Source: Paenibacillus zeisoli
GTDB lineage: Bacteria > Bacillota > Bacilli > Paenibacillales > Paenibacillaceae
Direction of reading: 5' to 3'
NCBI RefSeq assembly: GCF_003994465.1
Contig: NZ_RZNX01000001.1
Coordinates: forward strand, 1,186,915 to 1,250,914
DNA: 64,000 nt
Below are positions 46,986 through 55,159 of the stretch, in pieces. Position 1 is the first letter of the stretch; every line of letters begins with the position of its first letter. The position numbers were made by a program, and so were the translations under genes. Under the pieces are notes generated by a model, which was given only the letters and a program-made list of their open reading frames with translations, was not told the origin of the DNA and did not search any database.

Positions 46986-48467
46986 TTACTTGCCGCCACC
47001 GGCTCTCCAGGCATCAAGCTGCTTTTGTGCTTCTGCGATGACTTTGTCAAGACCCGCCTGATTGAATTTCTCAATCGCTTTTGGAAGGTTCGTCTCTGGA
47101 TCAAGTGTACCGGTCATCAGTGCGGCCCAGAACTGCTCTTTCACATTCTGAACGGCTGCAAGCTCGGAGGATACCTTGGTTCCATCAAAGTTAAAGCTCA
47201 GGATTGGTGAGTTTGTGCCTGCCGAGTTGAATTTCTTGAACTCATCCCACTTGTTGTCAGGGTCATTCGGATTGAGATAGAGCAGCATGTTATTGCCCAG
47301 GGAATAGGAAGGCATGTCGTAGTTCTTGGACTCAGGCAGATTCTCAATATGCTTGTCATCTACCTTCTTGTAGTGTGTTCCTTCAAGGCCTGAATCGACC
47401 ATGTTGCGAAGTTTCTGATCTGTATTGAGCAGGTTCAGGAACTCCATGGCTTTCTCCGGGTGCTCCGAGTTGGCTGAAATGGCCATAATCGAACCTTGAA
47501 CAGAGGTGTTCGTAATAATGGCATCACTCGCTGGAGTAGACACTACCGGATATCCATAGCTGGCAGACCACTGGTTATCCGCAAGCGGCTGAGTCTGTGC
47601 ACGGTCCAGGAACCAATTGCCTGAAGTCATGAGGTCATTGGTCGATCCGGTTGTTGCTGCTTCCGGAGATACGTAACCCGCTTTGTAATACTTGTGCATC
47701 GTAGTCAGAGCTTCCTTCATCTCCGGTGTCTCAAGAATATTCACAATCTTGTAGTCGGTGGTATCCAGCTTCACCGCCATTGGAAGGTTCTGAATAATAT
47801 AATCGTAAGGAACATAAGGAACGTAGTTCTTATCCATGGCGAATGCTGTTACGCCTGTCTCCTTCTCCTTGATCGTCTTCAAGAGAGGCTCAAGGCTGTC
47901 AAGAGAGCGTATATTGGAAGTATCCAGCTTGTACTTGTCCAGCAGGTTCTTGTTGAAACGCCATACTTCCTGCTGAGGAAGCTCTTTGTTCGCCGGAATC
48001 CCGTAGTTATGAGCATCAACCTTGGAACCGCTGAGGAAGGCCGGATCAATCGTCTTCTTCAAATCTTGACCATATTTGTCTAACAGATCGTCCAGTTTAT
48101 AGAAGGCGCCTTTTCTGGCATTCTGCACATAATCGAACCCGCCTGAGGAAGTGAAAATAATATCCATCGGTTCACCGGATGCTACGTTTACCTGCATTTT
48201 TTGAGAATAGTCTCCCCAGTCGATCATTTTCATCTTGATCGTGGCGTTGATCTTCTCTTTAGTGTATTTGCTGACTTCGGTCATAACCTTGTCAACATCC
48301 TTCTGCGGAGTCCCGATGGTGTACCAGATCAGCTCAACTGGCTTGTCGCCGTCTGTTCCACTTCCTCCACCTGCACTTTCCTTGCTGCCTCCACAGGCAC
48401 TAAGAACGAGTGTAAGGGACAATAGCGTAGCTAAAACGAAAGAAAATCTTGTCTTCATCTTGCTCAT
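46986..48467 (-). CDS. Carbohydrate ABC transporter substrate-binding lipoprotein (LplA-like)
   Basis: 493 residues with a lipoprotein signal peptide and lipobox LVLSACGG; Ser/Gly linker follows. Mature part has the type 2 periplasmic-binding fold of large CUT1 binding proteins (LplA/YtcQ). Start at MSKMKTR (48467), 6-7 bases after GAGGAGGA; the longer ORF is ruled out by SD place. First gene of the operon. The bound sugar is inferred to be a mannose-rich oligosaccharide from its neighbours. Confidence 0.92.
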   Translation of the reverse strand: MSKMKTRFSFVLATLLSLTLVLSACGGSKESAGGGSGTDGDKPVELIWYTIGTPQKDVDKVMTEVSKYTKEKINATIKMKMIDWGDYSQKMQVNVASGEPMDIIFTSSGGFDYVQNARKGAFYKLDDLLDKYGQDLKKTIDPAFLSGSKVDAHNYGIPANKELPQQEVWRFNKNLLDKYKLDTSNIRSLDSLEPLLKTIKEKETGVTAFAMDKNYVPYVPYDYIIQNLPMAVKLDTTDYKIVNILETPEMKEALTTMHKYYKAGYVSPEAATTGSTNDLMTSGNWFLDRAQTQPLADNQWSASYGYPVVSTPASDAIITNTSVQGSIMAISANSEHPEKAMEFLNLLNTDQKLRNMVDSGLEGTHYKKVDDKHIENLPESKNYDMPSYSLGNNMLLYLNPNDPDNKWDEFKKFNSAGTNSPILSFNFDGTKVSSELAAVQNVKEQFWAALMTGTLDPETNLPKAIEKFNQAGLDKVIAEAQKQLDAWRAGGGK

Positions 48468-48573
48468 GAACGTATCCTCCTCGAATTCATTATGACTCCC
48501 CAAGCTTGCAAAGTTGCTGGTATTGCGGGGCTGCCGCTTCTAATTTCTTAACATGCCAGCCCGTATCAGCTAC

Positions 48574-48603
48574 ATTAACCTTATCGAATGAAAGCATTTT
48601 CAA
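48574..48603 (-). promoter_or_regulatory. Promoter and cre-like element of the transporter operon
   Basis: TTGAAA (48598-48603) and GTTAAT (48574-48579) with 18 bases between. A TGAAA-N4-TTTCA inverted repeat (48589-48602) overlaps the -35 box and spacer. The same 17-base block TTTGAAAATGCTTTCAT occurs before the GH85 gene in the same position relative to its promoter. Confidence 0.65.
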
Positions 48604-48667
48604 AAAGAAGTTAAACCTAAGATATTGAGATATAAATTAAAGAAAAGTAATGCGCTTACATCCACGC

Positions 48668-48735
48668 CACAAAAAAAGCATCCCGCAGGTCCGATGTTCT
48701 CCCGGGGGAACAGCTGAACTTCTGCCTTGGATGCT
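48668..48735 (-). terminator. Terminator of the two-component operon
   Basis: On the minus strand AAGCATCC pairs with GGATGCTT followed by a T run, with an inner hairpin GTTC-CCCC/GGGAGAAC in the loop. It separates the YesMN-type pair from the transporter operon. Confidence 0.75.
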
Positions 48736-48743
48736 TCGGCCTT

Positions 48744-50267
48744 TTAACTGAGCCCCTTGTAATCGGTGGGGGATATTCCGACGTATTTGCGGAACTGCTT
48801 GTAGAAATATCCGGTCTCCCAGTACCCGACATTCCTTGCGATTTCGTGCACCTTGAGATTCGTATTCTTCAGCTGTTCCTTGGCTCTTTCAATACGGTAT
48901 CTGTTAATATACTCTGCAAAGGTTTCCCCAGTCTCCTTATGGAACAGCTGCCCCAAATATACAGGATGAAGATGATACTGAGCTCCGAGAGTCTTCAGTG
49001 ACAGCTCAGCTGCATAGTGGACCGCGATATAGCTAAGCACCTGATTCACAATCGGATTCTTCATATCCTGCAGAAGCGAATTTATGGTCACCTGGGCTGC
49101 ATCCTGCAAGGCACGAACCAGTTCTTCAAAAGAAGTACACTCTCGTATGCGGCCTAAGAACAGTTGATACAGCTCGGACTCATCCGTATGCTTGATGCTC
49201 TCAAGCTCCATCTTGAACCTGATGATCAGCTCTAGGGCCGCATGCTGCAGTTCATAAGGCCGGATGCCGCTCTGCAGCTGAAGCTGCCCGAAATCGCTCA
49301 ATATTCGGGCAGCCAAGGCTCCATGGTCCCTTGCAATAATCAGCTTCGCATAGTCTCTCCACTGAATGGGGAACCCAGCGCCAGTGCGCTCTCCTGCCGA
49401 TTCGAGCGAGGCATAATCCATCAGATAGCGATCCGGGAAGATCATAAAGTATTCCATTGACTTCTTCGCCTCACTGTAGCAAATAGCTGATTCATCAGGA
49501 AGCATGCCTACCCTGCTGACACCAATCCGAACTGCCTGTCCCTGATCCCTAAGGCGGTCAGCAAGCTCTTCCAGCTGCCTGAACAGCTTCTGCCCGTCTA
49601 CTGCTTCATTCGCGAGAGCAGCAACTATAATAATATCCCCGTCCACATCTCGAAACTGGGTAACCTGATCTTCATTACTGAACTGCTGATGAACCTGCCG
49701 GAAGATATCAGTAGTACTCCCTTCTGGCCGCAGAACGGCAATCCGGATAAAGGGACGTTCAAATGAAATACCTAATAGTTCGGCCCTTTGAGCAAGCTCA
49801 GATTCCGCAATCTGCTGCGTAAGCCAGCGATATAGTGTATTGTCCTTCAGGATCTGTATACTGTAATCGTCATATAATTGATCTGACTTTGAACTATCCA
49901 GCTTGGCCACTGTATTCCTGAGCGTGGACTCAAGCTCTTCCACGTTGATCGGTTTGAGCAGATAATTCTCAATACCGAGCTGCATGCCTTCCTTGAGATA
50001 GTCAAATTCGTTGAACCCGCTGAGGATGATTACCTTCAAATCAGGATGCAGCTTCCGCGCCTCACGGATCAAGCTGAGTCCGTTCATAACCGGCATGGAA
50101 ATATCCGTAATCAGAACATCCACCGGCTTGGTTGCCAAGGCCTCCAGCGCCATTTGTCCATGCTCAGCCTGACCCACAATCTCCATCTCAAACTGCGACC
50201 AATCAAGCAGGTCATAGAGTCCTTCAAGAATAAACGGCTCATCGTCCACAAGGAATACTTTATACAT
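48744..50267 (-). CDS. Response regulator with AraC-type DNA-binding domain (YesN-like)
   Basis: 507 residues. The receiver domain has DDE near the start, phosphoacceptor D55 in VLITDISMPVMNG, and K in LKPINVEE. A long linker follows, and the C-terminal AraC HTH pair (LGAQYHLHPVYLGQLFHKETGETFAEYINRYRIERAKEQL...VGYWETGYFYKQFRKYVGISP) binds DNA. Two bases separate it from the kinase gene. It presumably activates the glycan genes on both sides. Confidence 0.94.
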   Translation of the reverse strand: MYKVFLVDDEPFILEGLYDLLDWSQFEMEIVGQAEHGQMALEALATKPVDVLITDISMPVMNGLSLIREARKLHPDLKVIILSGFNEFDYLKEGMQLGIENYLLKPINVEELESTLRNTVAKLDSSKSDQLYDDYSIQILKDNTLYRWLTQQIAESELAQRAELLGISFERPFIRIAVLRPEGSTTDIFRQVHQQFSNEDQVTQFRDVDGDIIIVAALANEAVDGQKLFRQLEELADRLRDQGQAVRIGVSRVGMLPDESAICYSEAKKSMEYFMIFPDRYLMDYASLESAGERTGAGFPIQWRDYAKLIIARDHGALAARILSDFGQLQLQSGIRPYELQHAALELIIRFKMELESIKHTDESELYQLFLGRIRECTSFEELVRALQDAAQVTINSLLQDMKNPIVNQVLSYIAVHYAAELSLKTLGAQYHLHPVYLGQLFHKETGETFAEYINRYRIERAKEQLKNTNLKVHEIARNVGYWETGYFYKQFRKYVGISPTDYKGLS

Positions 50268-50269
50268 AG

Positions 50270-52099
50270 TTACTCCTCAACTCCTTCTTGATTGGGATAA
50301 CGGACTTTGATGCTTGTTCCTTCAGCAAGCCTGCTCTCGATCACAATTCCAAAGTCAGGTCCGTACAGAAACCTCAGTCTACTGTGCACGCTCCGCAAAC
50401 CGAACATCTGGCCGGTCTCCTCGGGTTGATTTAGTTCAGTAAGTATTTCGCTGAGCCGCTGAGGTTCAATCCCCTTTCCATTGTCCTTCACTTCGACTTC
50501 AAGCACTTCCACCAGCTCCCTGACCTCAATCGATAACAAATTATCGGTACGGTCAGTCCGCAGCCCGTGAACAATATAATTCTCCACTATGGGCTGAAGC
50601 GACAGCTTCATCACGGAACGGCCCATAAACTCGGGGCTGGCCGTAATGACGTAATTGAACTTCTCTTTGTACCTTATCCGGAACAGCTCCAAATATAGAC
50701 GGCACGCCTCCAGCTCATCCTTCATGGTGTAATTCTTCTTCTGCTGAACAAGACTCTTGAACAGGACAGACAAGCTGTAGATCATCTCTCCCACATCTCT
50801 TGCACCTTGGGAGACGGCTCTCATCCGGATAACCTCAAGCGTATTGTATAGAAAATGGGGACTTATTCGAGCTTGTAAAGCGACCAGCTCTGTCTGCTTC
50901 TGCTTGATCTCCGCCTTGTAGACCCGCTCAATATACTGATTAAGCTCATCCAGCATCGCGTTAAAGCTCCGCGAAATCTGGCCTAGCTCATCGTCCCGCT
51001 GATCCTGTATCCGTGCCCCAAAATCCCCATTTCTTACTTTTCGGGTAAATTTGATAATGCGATTCGTCCGTTTGGCGAAATTAATGACAAAGAGCGCCGG
51101 GAACAAAACAGCGAACAGGATGCAGATCGCCGAGATCGTCATAATCGTATTGCGGATTCCGTGGTACGACTCAGCTATTTCCCCGCTTGGAGCAGCGCCA
51201 ATAATGACATACCCCTCGTCAGTGGAGATCAGCTTGTTAATATACATTTGCTGACCCATGTTAAACAATCCATAATCAGAATCATCATAAACGGTCTTGC
51301 TCTCATTGAGATACGGGTATTTTTTGCCATAATAACGATCCTTCGAATCGAATAGCACGGTGCCTTCCGAGGACAGGACCACAATTTCTCCCTTCAGATT
51401 GTTCATATCGCTGGATATCGCATCCGCAATACTTCGGGAGTCCAGATATACAAGCAGCTGACCATCATTCTTGAGTGACTGCTTGTTGTTGATCGGAACA
51501 CGAATCGCGTACAGGGCTGGGTCGATCTGACCGACGGCCTTCCGAATCCAGGAATTGGGGGCTGAGATGTTCTTGCTCTCCAGCGCCATCACGTCTGGAA
51601 TATAGGAATGCGCCACATTCGCAGATAGCTGCTTGAACTGCTTGTACTGATTAAATGTAGACAGATACTGGCGGTTGGAGCTGTACAGCATCACATTCCG
51701 GATATCCCCGTTCTGATCGATCCAGTTCTGGAAGTACTTAAGCACATCGCTGGAATAATCGTTGCTCTGCCCATAGAATTGGTCCATCCGGTGCTGCACA
51801 TATTCCGCATAGGCATGGTTCATGAAGAAGGAGACATTTGCCGATAAGGCCTCATTCGAGTATAAGTCCCTAACCAGGTCCTGAACGGACTGATGGCGCT
51901 GGTGGATGTAACGATCCACACTCTCCATCGCAGTCTTCTGGATGTCCAGCTCCCTTCGGATGGTAGCCTGGGCAATGGATGCGTAGATGAAATAGGAAAG
52001 AGTGATGATAGTGAGGATGGCGATAAAGGAAAATAACAGGAACATTCTCATAAACATATTATTTTTGAAATAGGCTCTGTAAACGTTATCAATTCTCAT
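50270..52099 (-). CDS. Sensor histidine kinase (YesM-like)
   Basis: About 609 residues with two membrane helices enclosing an outside sensor domain, a HAMP linker (FTRKVRNGDFGARIQDQRDDELG), the His-kinase motif ISPHFLYNTLEVIRMRA and the ATPase box VKDNGKGIEPQRL with GLRSVHSRL. I start at MRIDNVYRAYF (52099; AGGGGG 7 bases upstream), the earlier ATG at 52138 is possible. Pairs with the YesN-like regulator. Confidence 0.92.
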   Translation of the reverse strand: MRIDNVYRAYFKNNMFMRMFLLFSFIAILTIITLSYFIYASIAQATIRRELDIQKTAMESVDRYIHQRHQSVQDLVRDLYSNEALSANVSFFMNHAYAEYVQHRMDQFYGQSNDYSSDVLKYFQNWIDQNGDIRNVMLYSSNRQYLSTFNQYKQFKQLSANVAHSYIPDVMALESKNISAPNSWIRKAVGQIDPALYAIRVPINNKQSLKNDGQLLVYLDSRSIADAISSDMNNLKGEIVVLSSEGTVLFDSKDRYYGKKYPYLNESKTVYDDSDYGLFNMGQQMYINKLISTDEGYVIIGAAPSGEIAESYHGIRNTIMTISAICILFAVLFPALFVINFAKRTNRIIKFTRKVRNGDFGARIQDQRDDELGQISRSFNAMLDELNQYIERVYKAEIKQKQTELVALQARISPHFLYNTLEVIRMRAVSQGARDVGEMIYSLSVLFKSLVQQKKNYTMKDELEACRLYLELFRIRYKEKFNYVITASPEFMGRSVMKLSLQPIVENYIVHGLRTDRTDNLLSIEVRELVEVLEVEVKDNGKGIEPQRLSEILTELNQPEETGQMFGLRSVHSRLRFLYGPDFGIVIESRLAEGTSIKVRYPNQEGVEE

Positions 52100-52219
52100 G
52101 CTGAGGCCCCCTGGGACTGGATCAAAACTACCTTTCATTGTACTCTTTCCCGGTGGCTTGTATAGAAGATGGAAAGATTTTTCTATATTTTAAACACCTT
52201 ATCTTTAATTTCGCCCTAT

Positions 52220-52249
52220 TTGAAAATGCTTTCATAAACTATCTTTAAT
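52220..52249 (+). promoter_or_regulatory. Promoter and cre-like element of the GH85 gene
   Basis: TTGAAA (52220-52225) and TTTAAT (52244-52249), 18 bases apart, with TGAAA-N4-TTTCA (52221-52234) overlapping. The layout and 17 bases of sequence match the transporter operon promoter. A direct repeat ATCTTTAAT lies 40 bases apart here (52201 and 52241). Confidence 0.65.
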
Positions 52250-52347
52250 CTTAACTGCTCGGTCGCAGCAACTGGCCGGCAGATTCCAAATCGGGGAGGG
52301 AGAGTCAGGGATACGGTCAAATTCAACTATTAGAAAGGGGACAAACA

Positions 52348-55098
52348 ATGAACCGAAGCACCATTCGTAAAGTATTCTCGTCAAAATCTACAGCTATTGC
52401 TCTTACTTCTGCCATGCTCATCTCCTCGTTTGCCTCAATTGCCCAAGCTGGAGATACGCTCCCTTATCAAGGTGAAAGTGCCAAAGGTGCGAATCAGCCT
52501 TACCAGCATGGATACACCAGCTCTAATATTATCGACTGGACCCCTGAAAGCGATGTCTACGGGGACATGCTCAGAGCACGAGTTCCGCTGCAAAAAAGAA
52601 TCGGTTCCTTCTCAGCCACCCAGGCTTATCCCAAGCTGAGTCCCAAGACACAGAATTTCACCCTTAGCGGTGATTATGGCAATGCTTTTTTTGACAGCTA
52701 CTCTTATACGAATGAATTCAGCCAGTATCTCTTCAACTATTGGCAGTACACGGATTACTATGGTTCCTGGCATGGCATGCCTACGGCTGAAGTTCCCGAA
52801 GAGCTGTATGATCCGAACAAGGACTGGACCGAGAAATGGTTCGAATTCGGTATATTGAATCTTCCCAATCCAGCCTACACGAATGCAGCCCACAAGAACG
52901 GCGTCCTCTCGATTGCCTGTATCTTCTTCTCGGATAACGACCGCGGGCCGCAAACCTACAAGCAAATGCTGGTACAGGATGAGAACGGGGAATTTCCAGT
53001 CGCCAAAAAGCTGGTCGAGATGGCCAAATACTATGGATATGACGGTTATTTCATCAATCAAGAGGAAGTCTCAAAAGGCGTAGCCGCCGAGGATATTCCC
53101 CGCTATAAGCAGTTTATGAAGTACCTCAGAGATCAGGGGATTTACGTACAGTGGTATGATTCTACCTTGAATTCAAATGGCCAAATTTCTTACCAGAATG
53201 AATTCAACGCGGAGAACAGCCCTTTTGTCAAAGACACTGAGCTCGGTCAGGTCTCGGATTCCATCTTCCTGAACTACTGGTGGAACAAGGACAAGCTGAA
53301 GAACTCCAGTGAGCATGCCAAAAGCCTGGGACTTGACCCGCTGCAGACCGTCTTTGCGGGCGTTGAAGGCGGGAACGGGGACTTCGGGAGATGGAAGCAG
53401 AAGTATGACCTGCGCCTGAATCTCGATGATCAGGGCCAGCCCATGAACAGCATTGCCACACTCGGAGCCGACTTCACCCAGAGTGCGCTTGATGAGGATT
53501 TCGGTGGAGCTGATTTGAACCGCCGGGCGAACGACGACTATCAATGGATGACCTTTGTCCGCGACCGTGCCTGGTGGTCCGGCCCGAACCAGGACCCTTC
53601 GAATGCTAGGAGAAATGCGGCCGTGGATCTGTCCGATGTCAAAGGCTCTGGCGCCAACTGGGACGGTATGGCTGCGTATATCGCTGAACGTTCCGTTATT
53701 GAGGGGGCTAATTTTGCAACCAACTTCAATACAGGACATGGCCTTGCTTATTATGTGAACGGCAAAGTATCCAATCCCAAGGAATGGTCCAATATCAATA
53801 TTCAAGATATTCCTGTGACCTGGCAGTGGTGGTTGGAATCCAAAGGCAGCAAGCTGACTGCCGATTTCGACTTCGGTCCAAATTACAATAAGGGCTCGCG
53901 CTTTACTTACCAGCCTGTAGGCGGCTTCAATGGAGGAAGCTCACTTGTCTTGAATGGCAAGCTGGATGCGGATAACTTCCTTCACCTGTACAAGACCGAA
54001 CTGGACGTTCACAAGAATTCCACCCTGTCGATCTCTTATAACAAGCCTTCAGCCAGTGACAAATCGACCTTGAGTGTTGGACTCATCTTCAAAGATCACC
54101 CGGACAAAGTCGTTAAGGTGAAGATTCCGGACTCCGGCAAGCAGACCGAGGGCTGGGTGACCCGTAACCTTGATCTGAAAACCTATAAGAACAGAACGAT
54201 TGCCGCAGTGGGCCTTTTTATTGGCAAATCGAACAAACCTGTAGGCGACTATCAGATCAATATCGGTCAAATCAAAATCTCTGACGGTTCATCTGTCAAG
54301 CCGGCAGCGCCAACAGGCTTTAGACTGACCAAGAACCTAACCAATACCGGAGAAATGGGTGTGGCCTGGAATATCGAGGATTATTCCAAAGTAAAGCAGT
54401 ACAATCTGTACGAGAACGGTTCCTATGTTGGCGGAATATATGACTCGGTGTACTATATCAAATCCCTGAGCAAGAAATCAGGCAAGCTGTCCCTTACCGC
54501 GGTGGGTGCGGATGGCACGGAAAGTGAACCTGCTACACTTACCTATGACCTGAATGATGCGGTTACGAATATTGCGGTTCAGCCTCAGGCGAACGGACAA
54601 GCTGTAGTGACCTGGAAGCAACCCGAGCATGCGGTAGGTCCGGTAATCATCAAGTTAACGACAGAGTATACAGACACTCCTTTCTCCAAAACGTTTACAG
54701 CGCAAAGTCAGGATGAGTCTGCCATACTAACGGGGCTCCCAACAAACGGCGACCGCTACTCCCTGGATATTGTTACTGAGGGCGGGGCTCTCTCGACCTA
54801 CACCGGACGGTTGGCAGATAACACGATTGAGCCTTATGCCAAGGAGAATGTAACGGTAAAAGGTGATACGTACACGCTGGCTCTACCGACTCTGAAAGAC
54901 TGGCACTATGTATACGTGTATGAGGATAATGTGCCCAAGGAGTTCGGGGTCACTTATGTAACTAAGAAGTTCCCTTATATATTGCGGGGCAGAACCAAGC
55001 TTAGTGGGCTTACCTTCACACCTGATTCCACCACCAGCTCACTCAAGCTGGTAATTGAAGATTACGCGGGAAATCAGGCAACTACGATTCTGAGATAG
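52348..55098 (+). CDS. Secreted GH85 endo-beta-N-acetylglucosaminidase
   Basis: Cuts between the two core GlcNAc residues of N-glycans, releasing the oligosaccharide. 916 residues; signal peptide to about residue 34 (SIAQA then GDTLPY). The GH85 catalytic pair is N237 and E239 in YDGYFINQEE, equivalent to Asn171 and Glu173 of Endo-A; Y270 in VQWYDS matches Tyr205. After the TIM barrel come beta-sandwich domains (about 530-650) and Fn3-like parts. No LPXTG anchor, so it is released or loosely bound. AAAGGGG lies 7 bases before the ATG. It sits divergent from the sensor kinase gene. Confidence 0.95.
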   Translation: MNRSTIRKVFSSKSTAIALTSAMLISSFASIAQAGDTLPYQGESAKGANQPYQHGYTSSNIIDWTPESDVYGDMLRARVPLQKRIGSFSATQAYPKLSPKTQNFTLSGDYGNAFFDSYSYTNEFSQYLFNYWQYTDYYGSWHGMPTAEVPEELYDPNKDWTEKWFEFGILNLPNPAYTNAAHKNGVLSIACIFFSDNDRGPQTYKQMLVQDENGEFPVAKKLVEMAKYYGYDGYFINQEEVSKGVAAEDIPRYKQFMKYLRDQGIYVQWYDSTLNSNGQISYQNEFNAENSPFVKDTELGQVSDSIFLNYWWNKDKLKNSSEHAKSLGLDPLQTVFAGVEGGNGDFGRWKQKYDLRLNLDDQGQPMNSIATLGADFTQSALDEDFGGADLNRRANDDYQWMTFVRDRAWWSGPNQDPSNARRNAAVDLSDVKGSGANWDGMAAYIAERSVIEGANFATNFNTGHGLAYYVNGKVSNPKEWSNINIQDIPVTWQWWLESKGSKLTADFDFGPNYNKGSRFTYQPVGGFNGGSSLVLNGKLDADNFLHLYKTELDVHKNSTLSISYNKPSASDKSTLSVGLIFKDHPDKVVKVKIPDSGKQTEGWVTRNLDLKTYKNRTIAAVGLFIGKSNKPVGDYQINIGQIKISDGSSVKPAAPTGFRLTKNLTNTGEMGVAWNIEDYSKVKQYNLYENGSYVGGIYDSVYYIKSLSKKSGKLSLTAVGADGTESEPATLTYDLNDAVTNIAVQPQANGQAVVTWKQPEHAVGPVIIKLTTEYTDTPFSKTFTAQSQDESAILTGLPTNGDRYSLDIVTEGGALSTYTGRLADNTIEPYAKENVTVKGDTYTLALPTLKDWHYVYVYEDNVPKEFGVTYVTKKFPYILRGRTKLSGLTFTPDSTTSSLKLVIEDYAGNQATTILR

Positions 55099-55106
55099 AA
55101 AAGAAA

Positions 55107-55147
55107 GGGGGTCCCATTAGCCTTGAAATGGCTTGGGACCCCCTTCC
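55107..55147. terminator. Bidirectional terminator between GH85 and the orphan kinase
   Basis: AGGGGGTCCCA pairs with TGGGACCCCCT around a long loop with an inner AGCC/GGCT stem. Confidence 0.8.
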
Positions 55148-55159
55148 CTACTATTAACG

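Noticed and set aside
48589..48602. Calling this a definite CcpA cre site
   Set aside because: The centre has CA rather than CG. The site may belong to another LacI-type protein or to the AraC-type regulator.
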